This document shows positions 14,780 to 21,411 of a stretch of 30,336 nt of DNA, one piece after another. Origin of the DNA: Thermoproteota archaeon (lineage in GTDB: Archaea > Thermoproteota > Thermoprotei > Thermoproteales > Thermocladiaceae); assembly GCA_013153895.1 (NCBI GenBank), contig JAADDN010000072.1, positions 1 to 30,336 of the forward strand, given 5' to 3'. The translations under genes and the position numbers were made by a program. Under the pieces are notes generated by a model. That model did no database searches, was not told the origin of the DNA, and saw only the letters and a list, made by a program, of their open reading frames with translations. The first letter of the stretch is position 1; every line of letters starts with the position of its first letter.

Positions 14780-15015
14780 CTATAGTTCTTATCCTGAGAA
14801 ATATTTAAGCCCCTTCTTTCAATTACTCTAAAAAGCTTATAAGTCAGGAAAGACCAGATAGATACTATGAGAATCAGTAGAAAAACATAACTAATAGCCC
14901 TCAAAGATGGTGATAAACGTATAAGAACAGCAGAGTGTAACAGACCAGCTAACCAGACTAAACATACTAGTAAGAGAAACGATAAGGTAAATGCTACATA
15001 GGGAACGAACCTCAT
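14776..15015 (-). CDS. Two-helix membrane protein
   Basis: A 79-residue protein with hydrophobic segments at about residues 6-31 and 39-61, separated by a short loop containing R-L-S-P-S-L-R, and a polar C-terminus. It is translationally coupled to the pilin-like gene (4-nt ATGA overlap) and begins 18 nt after the glycosyltransferase gene. Function unknown. Pairing with a pilin-like protein suggests a membrane partner of that protein, which is inference. Confidence 0.65.
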   Translation of the reverse strand: MRFVPYVAFTLSFLLLVCLVWLAGLLHSAVLIRLSPSLRAISYVFLLILIVSIWSFLTYKLFRVIERRGLNISQDKNYR

Positions 15016-15033
15016 GATGCACTAGGTTAAGAG

Positions 15034-16014
15034 TTAAGCTATAAATGCTATCGTCACAGTCAGAATGAGAGCAATTACGAATAAGGTTAGTATTCCTTTA
15101 ACAACATCCTTCTCATAATTACAACCATATATAACGAAGATTCTTGCTAAACTTAATGTTGCATTTGGGTCAGGGTTAGGGTAGAGATAACCATCTTTAC
15201 AGAGTATTGGTCTTGATGCTCTTTTTCTACCACCAATAAATACCCTACCTCTCGTAGATGCAATTATGAGTAATCCATTTATGATGAATGGTAAACATAG
15301 TAGAAGAGTCTCAACGAAAGTTCCACAGTAACAAGCTGTGACTCCTATATATGTTCCAAGCATGTACGATCCAACATTACCTAGCAACACCTTAGCTGGA
15401 TATTTATTGAATAGGAAGAGTGGTAGAACCTGCATTATCAATGTTAGATATATTAGAGAGAACACATCAAATTTTCTTAATAATGTTATTATGAAGAGTC
15501 CTATAAATACTATGAGAGAGCCACCTGAGACTATCCCATTCATTATATCCAACATGTTCACAGCATTGAACATTATGATCATCATTATACATGAGAGAGC
15601 GTCTAAGAATATTATATTTCTTATATCTCCAATAAAGAGGAGCTTACTGTAAGGTGTTGCTACTAGTACTAATATAATAGATACCAGTATTGATACTAGT
15701 ATCCTCACTATTGGGCTCACATCACCAATATCGTCTAATAATCCCACTATTCCAACAATTATTGCAGGTAGCTCAACTATGAGTAGTAGATCTGTAGGTA
15801 CTATATGAAGTAGTAAGTTAACTATTATTACAGTAATACCTGATGTGAGTAGACATACTCCACCTATCTTAGGAACCATGACCTTGCCAGGTTTATGTGC
15901 ATCGATGGTTAGAATTTTCTCGCTTCTCGATCTAGATACTAGGTATACTGTTACTAGAGATATTATTAGGCAAGATGTTAAGTAGAGAATTGTTAAGGAG
16001 TCCACTTTAAACAC
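15034..16014 (-). CDS. GT4/MraY-type sugar-1-phosphate transferase with altered motifs
   Basis: A 326-residue polytopic membrane protein (about nine hydrophobic segments) of the MraY/WecA/GPT family, whose members move a sugar-1-phosphate from a UDP-sugar to a lipid phosphate; in archaea this is the first step of N-glycosylation (AglH type). Seen: D-A-H-K-P-G-K-V-M-V-P-K-I-G-G near the N-terminus, the Mg-binding pair in G-L-L-D-D-I-G-D, then N-A-V-N-M-L-D-I-M-N-G and P-A-K-V-L-L-G-N-V-G-S. In the last two, the family usually has D-G after the L and G-D-x-G-S, so a glycine and a metal-site aspartate are replaced by Ile and Asn. GTG start; overlaps the deoxyhypusine synthase gene by 22 nt. Confidence 0.82.
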   Translation of the reverse strand: MFKVDSLTILYLTSCLIISLVTVYLVSRSRSEKILTIDAHKPGKVMVPKIGGVCLLTSGITVIIVNLLLHIVPTDLLLIVELPAIIVGIVGLLDDIGDVSPIVRILVSILVSIILVLVATPYSKLLFIGDIRNIIFLDALSCIMMIIMFNAVNMLDIMNGIVSGGSLIVFIGLFIITLLRKFDVFSLIYLTLIMQVLPLFLFNKYPAKVLLGNVGSYMLGTYIGVTACYCGTFVETLLLCLPFIINGLLIIASTRGRVFIGGRKRASRPILCKDGYLYPNPDPNATLSLARIFVIYGCNYEKDVVKGILTLFVIALILTVTIAFIA

Positions 16015-16982
16015 TCGAGCGTTCTTCTAACACGATTTTTAAGTTTAGTCGCTATATATGAGAAGAGTATTGGAAGCACTATTGTAGCATCAGCATAAAT
16101 AAATGCTGTTCTAGCAGTAGGCTTTATCTTATGCCAAGATATTGCTTCTCTAGGTCTAGCACCACTGAGAGAGCCGTCCCATTCTACTGCTGTCGTTATA
16201 TATATTGCATAGTCTAGTCCATCCTTGAACTGTGACCACCATATTAAGTGATGTTTACTTATGCCTCCTCCTATAACTATTCCAAGAAGCTTCTTAGATT
16301 CGTAAATTATCTCCATAAGCTCTCTCTCATCTATGAGAACGTCTACGAGAATCCTAGGCTTGCCTCTACTTCTCTGTAATTCATTAAAAGTGAGTATTGC
16401 TGTTCCAAATGCACCATCTACGAATCCTGGAACATATATTGGAACCTTCATCTCGTGACATGCCTTAATTATTGAGTATTGGTCATTTATTAGGTTTCCT
16501 GCTCTATATATTAGTTCTCTAACTCCTATATGTGTGATACCTTCTTCATTAACTATCTTGTTTAGTAGATTATGTACAAACTTCTCTATTAGCGGTCCAT
16601 AATGTTCAACTTTTACAAGTATGTTGCCTATCCTATGATAGCCCTTCTCTCTCAAATAGACATCATCTACGTCGAACGTGTATGAGAGATATTCTCCACC
16701 GCATGCTTGAGCTATATCGTGATCTAATGTTCCTGCTGTAGTTATTATGACGTCTACAAACCCTCGTTTTACGAAATCTGCTATTAGACTTCTGAGACCA
16801 GTTGCTACTAAGTTTGCTGTGAATGACATGAGGACAGTTACTTCAGGATCTGATAGTGCTTCGATAAGTATGTTAGCTGCGTCAGATATGCTTCTAGCAT
16901 TATAACCTCCACATTGTTTATATGCTTCAAGTAGCTCCTCTATGTTAGTTATGTTACAGGTTGGTCTACCTATCTTATACAT
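15993..16982 (-). CDS. dys: Deoxyhypusine synthase
   Basis: A 329-residue deoxyhypusine synthase. It uses NAD and spermidine to put an aminobutyl group on a lysine of aIF5A, the first step of hypusine formation. Seen: F-T-A-N-L-V-A-T-G-L-R (NAD region), I-I-T-T-A-G-T-L-D-H-D, G-G-G-I-S-K-H-H with the active-site Lys243 that forms the enzyme-intermediate imine, and the closing block T-A-V-E-W-D-G-S-L-S-G-A-R-P-R-E-A. All key residues are present and length is normal. It is 11 nt downstream of the aKMT-like methyltransferase gene and overlaps the sugar-phosphate transferase gene by 22 nt. Confidence 0.95.
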   Translation of the reverse strand: MYKIGRPTCNITNIEELLEAYKQCGGYNARSISDAANILIEALSDPEVTVLMSFTANLVATGLRSLIADFVKRGFVDVIITTAGTLDHDIAQACGGEYLSYTFDVDDVYLREKGYHRIGNILVKVEHYGPLIEKFVHNLLNKIVNEEGITHIGVRELIYRAGNLINDQYSIIKACHEMKVPIYVPGFVDGAFGTAILTFNELQRSRGKPRILVDVLIDERELMEIIYESKKLLGIVIGGGISKHHLIWWSQFKDGLDYAIYITTAVEWDGSLSGARPREAISWHKIKPTARTAFIYADATIVLPILFSYIATKLKNRVRRTLECLKWTP

Positions 16983-16993
16983 CTTGACGTGAG

Positions 16994-17671
16994 TTACGGT
17001 GTTCCTTTAACTACCTTAACCTCCTTAACTGCTCCCATCTTCCTCAGCTTCTCTACTATCTCTCTCACAGTTCTAAGAGTTGTCCCTAACTTACGTGCTA
17101 TATCTTCTATACTTGTAGAACCATCAATATACTTGAGAACCCTCTTCTCAAGATCGCTTAAGGCCTCTAGAGGAACATCAACATCTGAAGGTATCGGAAT
17201 CTCAGCTCCAGGAACCTTATACAAGTATAGTTTATGACTTCTCCACTCCTCATATAGGTCCTCAATTATTATAGGTCTCCAGCCCGGTACTTCGAAGTCA
17301 TGACTAACTACTCTAGTACCTGGACGAAGCTCACGCTCCAACTTAGGACGAAGACGCTCATTAACACTCGTCAATAAGTAGAGAGTTACAACATCAGCAT
17401 CAGATAGATCATATTCAAAGAAGTTTCCGTGATAGACCTTGACCCTATCCTCAAGACCTAGATCTCTTATTCTCTTAAGACACTGCTCGTAGAGGTCCCT
17501 CCTAATCTCTATACCAACAGCTCTAGCACCAAACTCCTTTGCAGCTATTATGAGAACTCTACCATCACCACAACCGAGGTCATACACTACCTCATTCTCT
17601 CGCACGTCAGCAAGCTGTAACATTCTTCTTATGACAACTTCTGGAGATGGGACAAAGGGTACATCGTACAT
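16994..17671 (-). CDS. aKMT-like protein lysine methyltransferase fused to a winged helix
   Basis: A 225-residue protein. Residues 1 to about 155 closely resemble Sulfolobus aKMT, a broad-specificity protein lysine methyltransferase: P-F-V-P-S-P-E-V-V-I-R-R-M-L, SAM motif V-Y-D-L-G-C-G-D-G-R (29-38), G-N-F-F-E-Y-D-L, and L-R-P-G-T-R-V-V-S-H-D-F-E-V-P-G-W. From my recollection the Sulfolobus protein ends near residue 160. Here about 60 more residues follow, with a winged-helix pattern (L-S-D-L-E-K-R-V-L-K-Y-I, S-I-E-D-I-A-R-K-L, T-L-R-T-V-R-E-I-V-E-K-L). The enzyme may thus be carried to DNA or chromatin proteins; that is inference. A TATA-like box at 17692-17703 lies 27 nt before the ATG, making this the first gene of the cluster ending with pyrG. 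Confidence 0.85.
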   Translation of the reverse strand: MYDVPFVPSPEVVIRRMLQLADVRENEVVYDLGCGDGRVLIIAAKEFGARAVGIEIRRDLYEQCLKRIRDLGLEDRVKVYHGNFFEYDLSDADVVTLYLLTSVNERLRPKLERELRPGTRVVSHDFEVPGWRPIIIEDLYEEWRSHKLYLYKVPGAEIPIPSDVDVPLEALSDLEKRVLKYIDGSTSIEDIARKLGTTLRTVREIVEKLRKMGAVKEVKVVKGTP

Positions 17672-17691
17672 GTCTCTAGCTAGATGCTAGT

Positions 17692-17703
17692 CTCTTTTAG
17701 AGG
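17692..17703 (-). promoter_or_regulatory. TATA-like box for the methyltransferase-to-pyrG cluster
   Basis: The minus strand reads CCTCTAAAAGAG, a near-palindrome centred 27 nt before the ATG at 17671. It is the best-placed promoter for a leaderless mRNA of the seven-gene cluster 17671-12762. Confidence 0.45.
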
Positions 17704-17742
17704 ATTAAAATGTTCTTCGGTCTTTTATTAGCTTTACCATCA

Positions 17743-18141
17743 TCATCTAACTCGAATACAAGCTTTAACTCGAAGCTTACCTGTCGAGTCAACATCTACG
17801 TCAAGATCAATTAATCTTAGACTTTTCAACCTCTTCAAAGCTGTTATTAAGGTTACAGGAGTATACGCACTTAACCTATGAGTTAAGGATGATACATCCA
17901 TACACCTACTTGGCTGCTCTTTCAACACATCTAATATATCAGACTCAACTTTAGTTAACTGAACCTCAATCTTACCAACATTCTCATCAAGAACTTCATC
18001 AATAATCATCTTAAGATCTATCAACTTAGCAAGAATTTTTGTGATCTCACGTTCAAGCTCTAACGCTAGAGCTACAATATCCTTCTCTCCTCTAGACTCA
18101 GCTAGGTGAATTATCTGATTTATTAATGAGTAAAGAGGCAT
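17743..18141 (-). CDS. Winged-helix domain protein
   Basis: A 132-residue protein of unknown family. The N-terminal half is helical and charged (about residues 15-60, possible dimerisation helix). Residues about 63-120 look like a winged helix: V-E-S-D-I-L-D-V-L-K-E-Q-P-S, V-S-S-L-T-H-R-L, P-V-T-L-I-T-A-L-K-R-L-K-S-L-R-L-I-D, and a strand pair. It is probably a DNA-binding regulator. The ATG at 18141 is preceded by GAGGT about 4 nt away, a possible Shine-Dalgarno, so unlike many neighbours it may be translated from a leadered or shared mRNA with the M48 protease gene 54 nt upstream. Confidence 0.65.
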   Translation of the reverse strand: MPLYSLINQIIHLAESRGEKDIVALALELEREITKILAKLIDLKMIIDEVLDENVGKIEVQLTKVESDILDVLKEQPSRCMDVSSLTHRLSAYTPVTLITALKRLKSLRLIDLDVDVDSTGKLRVKACIRVR

Positions 18142-18195
18142 CAGTACCTCATCAGACAGATATCATCAGAGAGTTATTACTCTACCTCTCATTAC

Positions 18196-19470
18196 CTAGA
18201 TCATTCTTAATAACCTATCGATCACTGGGGGATGAGTAGACATTATCTTGCTTAAAGTAAGCATGAGAGGTCTCTCAAGCTCAAGAATTAGACATCTCCA
18301 AGCAACTTTAAGTAGAGCAAGAGCAAGCATATCAGAACTAACGATCTTCTCAGCAAACTTGTCAGCACGAACCTCAAGATATCTAAATAATGCGAAAAAT
18401 GTTAAAGTTGTTAGAATAATGTATAGAAATATTACGAGAAACACGTAGACGAGAGATAGACAGGTTAGACATATCCTGACAATGATATATACTAAGAGAG
18501 CGTTAAATAAGAATGCTAATAAGCATAGTATGAAATCCTTATTCACCACATGACCAAGCTCGTGACCTATTACTGCACTTAGCTCATCATTATCTAGAGT
18601 TGCTATTAATCGCGTCGTCACCACTATGCTCTTAAATACAGGAAGCGTGAATGCATTACAGCTGTCAGAGTGAATTATTAGAATCTTAACACCGAGCCTT
18701 CTAACATACTCCATTATCTTATCATTTAACCTCACTTGAACTATCTTAAAATCTTTAAAATAATTTCCTAAAAAAGTTTTTGATAATGATATAATATTGT
18801 TTATAGAATCTAACGTTATAGCATTAAACCCCTTAAGAACTCTAAGAAGAGATTTAATACGACTATCAGGAGTATTCCAACTACATGACACACATATCTT
18901 AAATATCTGTACACGACTCGTAGTCATATCTATACCTCTAGAAGACCTATAAGCACCTACTAGAGAGAGACCAGACATGACTAGAGATGTTACGATCACG
19001 CACATCATAGTTATTAATAGGTTCTGAGAGAAGTAAGATGATAAGAATGCTACAAGAATTGCTAAGAATGCTGTTAGTATGTTCCATACTCTCGATGTAA
19101 CTATACAGAACTTCTCAGTACCACTCTTAAGTAGGTTAGTCAACTTTACAAGTCTCTTACCATCCATGCTCATGTATAGGAGCACAAGCTTCTTTTCTCC
19201 ACGTGTAGCTAAGTACCTTATCGTTACATCTCTAAGAACTCTAGCTATCTTACGTGAATTATATACAATATCAAGCGTTGGATTATATGTAATTATTGCA
19301 TATCTTCTACATGATGAATCCTCACATATTCTGAGACTACTATCGAAGAACTCGACAAAGAAGTTTAAATTCTGTAAGTGAGCTGCTACGTACTCAACAA
19401 AGCTCTTAGGGTCCTCTACTGTCCGTGAGATAAAATCAAATAGTTTCAGTATAAACGTTTGTTCTCTCAT
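18196..19470 (-). CDS. M48 family membrane metalloprotease (HtpX-like)
   Basis: A 424-residue integral membrane zinc protease. The active site is H-E-L-G-H (303-307), with the third zinc ligand Glu366 in E-V-R-A-D-K-F-A and a closing S-T-H-P-P motif near the C-terminus, all hallmarks of M48/HtpX proteins that degrade damaged membrane proteins. Four hydrophobic segments are visible: two at about 129-172 and two between 313 and 362, placing the catalytic domain on the cytoplasmic side. About 125 residues precede the first helix, longer than usual for HtpX and unassigned. The gene overlaps the winged-helix gene upstream by 35 nt, so that regulator probably controls it. Confidence 0.88.
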   Translation of the reverse strand: MREQTFILKLFDFISRTVEDPKSFVEYVAAHLQNLNFFVEFFDSSLRICEDSSCRRYAIITYNPTLDIVYNSRKIARVLRDVTIRYLATRGEKKLVLLYMSMDGKRLVKLTNLLKSGTEKFCIVTSRVWNILTAFLAILVAFLSSYFSQNLLITMMCVIVTSLVMSGLSLVGAYRSSRGIDMTTSRVQIFKICVSCSWNTPDSRIKSLLRVLKGFNAITLDSINNIISLSKTFLGNYFKDFKIVQVRLNDKIMEYVRRLGVKILIIHSDSCNAFTLPVFKSIVVTTRLIATLDNDELSAVIGHELGHVVNKDFILCLLAFLFNALLVYIIVRICLTCLSLVYVFLVIFLYIILTTLTFFALFRYLEVRADKFAEKIVSSDMLALALLKVAWRCLILELERPLMLTLSKIMSTHPPVIDRLLRMI

Positions 19471-19897
19471 TTACAGTAGACTCCTCTCCCTGCCCTAATT
19501 TTGAAGTATTGTTTAATCCTGACATGATGTTAGGCATGAGGCTTCCCTCACTTCTCATGATGTTCTCTATTATCGTTAGAACATCATTAACGTCATAATG
19601 TTCAAGAAGGTTCCATAGCATGCTGTTCCTATATATTCCGTAGACCTTTCCTCTAGCACTCTTCTTGATTACTTGAATAAGCTTGTACTCTACCAACTCT
19701 TCGAAGAAGTTTCTTATAACTACAGATTCTGCTCTAGGACTTCTACGAGTTATGGAGGATATTTCTTGAGCTATCTTAGCAGGTCTGAAAGTCACAAGCT
19801 GACCTCTAGCATTAGATATTATCTCCTTGAGGAACTGTAATACGAGCATCTTTATTTTCCTGTTATCCATTACCGAGGTTCCATTGTTGCCGGACAT
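19436..19897 (-). CDS. Winged-helix protein coupled to the M48 protease gene
   Basis: A 153-residue protein counted from ATG 19897. A longer frame from 19999 exists, but that start would lie upstream of the TATA-like box at 19929-19938, and its extra residues look non-coding, so I prefer 19897. Residues about 10-95 look like a winged helix: K-M-L-V-L-Q-F-L-K-E-I, P-A-K-I-A-Q-E-I, R-A-E-S-V-V-I-R-N-F-F-E-E-L, then a basic wing K-K-S-A-R-G-K-V-Y-G-I-Y. The C-terminal 45 residues are polar and probably disordered. The last 35 nt overlap the M48 protease gene. The upstream region holds several palindromes and repeats, as expected for a self-regulated gene. Family unknown. Confidence 0.68.
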   Translation of the reverse strand: MSGNNGTSVMDNRKIKMLVLQFLKEIISNARGQLVTFRPAKIAQEISSITRRSPRAESVVIRNFFEELVEYKLIQVIKKSARGKVYGIYRNSMLWNLLEHYDVNDVLTIIENIMRSEGSLMPNIMSGLNNTSKLGQGEESTVNERTNVYTETI

Positions 19898-19902
19898 GAA
19901 TA

Positions 19903-19919
19903 CTGTGCAATATACACAG
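19903..19919. promoter_or_regulatory. Inverted repeat CTGTG-N7-CACAG
   Basis: A 17-bp imperfect palindrome with perfect 5-bp arms lies between the TATA-like box and the ATG at 19897, at about the transcription start. A protein bound here would block initiation. An operator for the winged-helix protein encoded downstream is a reasonable guess. Confidence 0.4.
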
Positions 19920-19928
19920 CGGTGAAAG

Positions 19929-19938
19929 TTAAATTTTG
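19929..19938 (-). promoter_or_regulatory. TATA-like box for the winged-helix/M48 operon
   Basis: The minus strand reads CAAAATTTAA in this region, about 36 nt before the ATG at 19897. It predicts a start site near 19908 and a leader of about ten bases. Confidence 0.4.
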
Positions 19939-19944
19939 AGTGAT

Positions 19945-19956
19945 GTGAACGTTCAC
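19945..19956. promoter_or_regulatory. Perfect 12-bp palindrome GTGAACGTTCAC
   Basis: A perfect palindrome immediately upstream of the TATA-like box, where BRE and TFB bind. Related halves recur at 19985-19997 (GTTC-N5-GAAC). It has the form of a dimeric regulator site, probably for the winged-helix protein encoded next. Confidence 0.5.
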
Positions 19957-20002
19957 GATATTTACAATGGAGAAGTTCCCTTGAGTTCACATAGAACACC
20001 TG

Positions 20003-20036
20003 TAAGAATCTAACAAGTTCGCAATAAGAATCTAAC
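20003..20036. repeat. Two direct copies of TAAGAATCTAAC, 22 bp apart
   Basis: The 12-bp unit is exact at 20003-20014 and 20025-20036. The 22-bp period, about two helical turns, would place two bound proteins on the same DNA face. The repeat fills the space between the stop of the HerA-like gene and the control region of the winged-helix gene. Confidence 0.6.
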
Positions 20037-20042
20037 GAATAT

Positions 20043-21374
20043 TCAGGAAATATTGCTCACAATCTTACGCAAAATCTCATCCTCATAAGCAAGCATCCTC
20101 TCAATCTCATCAAGCCTCTCCCTAATTAAGGCAAGCTTCTTCTCAACATCATCAACCTTCTTCAGATATCTATCCAGATCAACACTCTGAACAGGAGATC
20201 TATCCTGAACAGTCACAGCATGGTTAGATTTTGAAACAGTTTTAACAACGTTCACAGGAGAATCATCCGATCTCTTTAAAGTGTAGTCACTATTCACTGA
20301 AAAGCCCGATCTACCGAGATCTTTCTCAGATACTTGCCTACTCTCAGTCGGACTCTCTTCTACAGATGTAATCTTCCTCCTCAAGGCCTTATTTACAGGA
20401 GCCTTATCTTTAAAGGGAACAAATCTTCGAATGGTAGATGGAGTTAGCAATATGGCTTCACCATCTTTAAGGTTAATCATTAACTCCCTAATTTCATCGC
20501 TCATAACCATATTTTTCATAAGCTCAGGTCTCAGTTTAAACACAATAATATTACAGTGAGCAAGAATTGAAGAATCTGGTAAAGTATTGGTTACTAATAT
20601 GACCCTTACACCGTACTTTGCAAGTTCTAGAATTATGTGATACAGTATGCTATTACTATCTAATAGATTCTGCGCTTCCTCGATTATTATGAAGTGTCTA
20701 GGATCTCTACAAACTACTCCATTACTCATATAATATACGTACAAGATCGCTAATATGAGAGAGGATGCAAGCTTCTTCTCCTCTATGACTGTTAGACCAC
20801 TAAGATCGATACAACAGCTCTCTGATACAAGCATATCAGGTTCAATTATTCCCATCCTCATGTTAGATAAAACATATTCAAGCCTCCTCAATATTGCAGC
20901 CTTCATCTCAGCTTCCGTACGCGTAGTAACGAAGTACTCCTCAACTGCCTTCACTATATCTGCTATATCTTCAACTTTACTGTTCTTCAATATCCTATAT
21001 AGGAGATACATGCTCGGCTCATTCAATCCTAATCCATGTCCTAGAACTTCCACTAGAAGCTTCAGAGGTATCTTAGAGACGTCTATATGTACAAGATTGT
21101 ACTCTACGTTAACTATATTCTCAATATCTAGATACTCACCATGCCAGTCCAATATCGTCACTATGTACTTTCTAGCTAACTTACGAGCTAGATAACGTAT
21201 GAAGCTAGTCTTTCCACTTCTCGTAGGTCCATATACGCAGAGATGTCTATTAAAGTTTAGAACACATGGAGTAATTCCTGACCTACCTATCAGAATCTCA
21301 CAGTTACCACCATTCCTGAGCATGGATACTGCTAGCACTGATGCTGCAAATGCAGCTAATGCTAGATCTATCAT
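20043..21374 (-). CDS. Membrane-anchored HerA/VirB4-type ATPase
   Basis: A 443-residue DUF87/HerA-like motor ATPase. Residues 2-19 are a hydrophobic, Ala-rich membrane anchor. Walker A is G-P-T-R-S-G-K-T-S (49-57), followed by D-W-H-G-E-Y (HerA-type motif), and Walker B is F-I-I-I-E-E-A-Q-N (Glu232-Glu233). Residues about 330-395 are Ser/Val/Asp-rich and probably disordered, and 395-440 form a coiled coil. The membrane anchor and size recall CedB, the ATPase of crenarchaeal DNA import, rather than soluble HerA, which works with NurA; no nurA, rad50 or mre11 is nearby. CedB identity is inference. A TATA box (21394-21402) gives it its own leaderless promoter. Confidence 0.85.
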   Translation of the reverse strand: MIDLALAAFAASVLAVSMLRNGGNCEILIGRSGITPCVLNFNRHLCVYGPTRSGKTSFIRYLARKLARKYIVTILDWHGEYLDIENIVNVEYNLVHIDVSKIPLKLLVEVLGHGLGLNEPSMYLLYRILKNSKVEDIADIVKAVEEYFVTTRTEAEMKAAILRRLEYVLSNMRMGIIEPDMLVSESCCIDLSGLTVIEEKKLASSLILAILYVYYMSNGVVCRDPRHFIIIEEAQNLLDSNSILYHIILELAKYGVRVILVTNTLPDSSILAHCNIIVFKLRPELMKNMVMSDEIRELMINLKDGEAILLTPSTIRRFVPFKDKAPVNKALRRKITSVEESPTESRQVSEKDLGRSGFSVNSDYTLKRSDDSPVNVVKTVSKSNHAVTVQDRSPVQSVDLDRYLKKVDDVEKKLALIRERLDEIERMLAYEDEILRKIVSNIS

Positions 21375-21393
21375 GAGTAGTTAGGTCTACATG

Positions 21394-21402
21394 ATATATA
21401 AA
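21394..21402 (-). promoter_or_regulatory. TATA box for the HerA-like ATPase gene
   Basis: The minus strand reads TTTATATAT, centred 24 nt before the ATG at 21374, between the stop of the helicase gene (21412) and this start. The ATPase gene can thus be transcribed separately from the helicase gene. Confidence 0.6.
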
Positions 21403-21411
21403 CCCCATAGG

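Noticed and set aside
17702..17743. A 13-codon minus-strand mini-frame beginning ATGATGATGG between two genes, and its box C-like sequence
   Set aside because: No box D at a suitable distance, and the frame is too short to support without conservation.
19315..19345. ATGATGA followed by CTGA after 14 nt, plus strand, inside the M48 gene
   Set aside because: No C'/D' pair on either side and it is antisense to coding sequence; chance match.
19898..19999. N-terminal extension of the winged-helix protein from 19999
   Set aside because: It would cover the TATA box, the palindrome and the inverted repeat, and its residues look unlike coding sequence; ATG 19897 fits the promoter.
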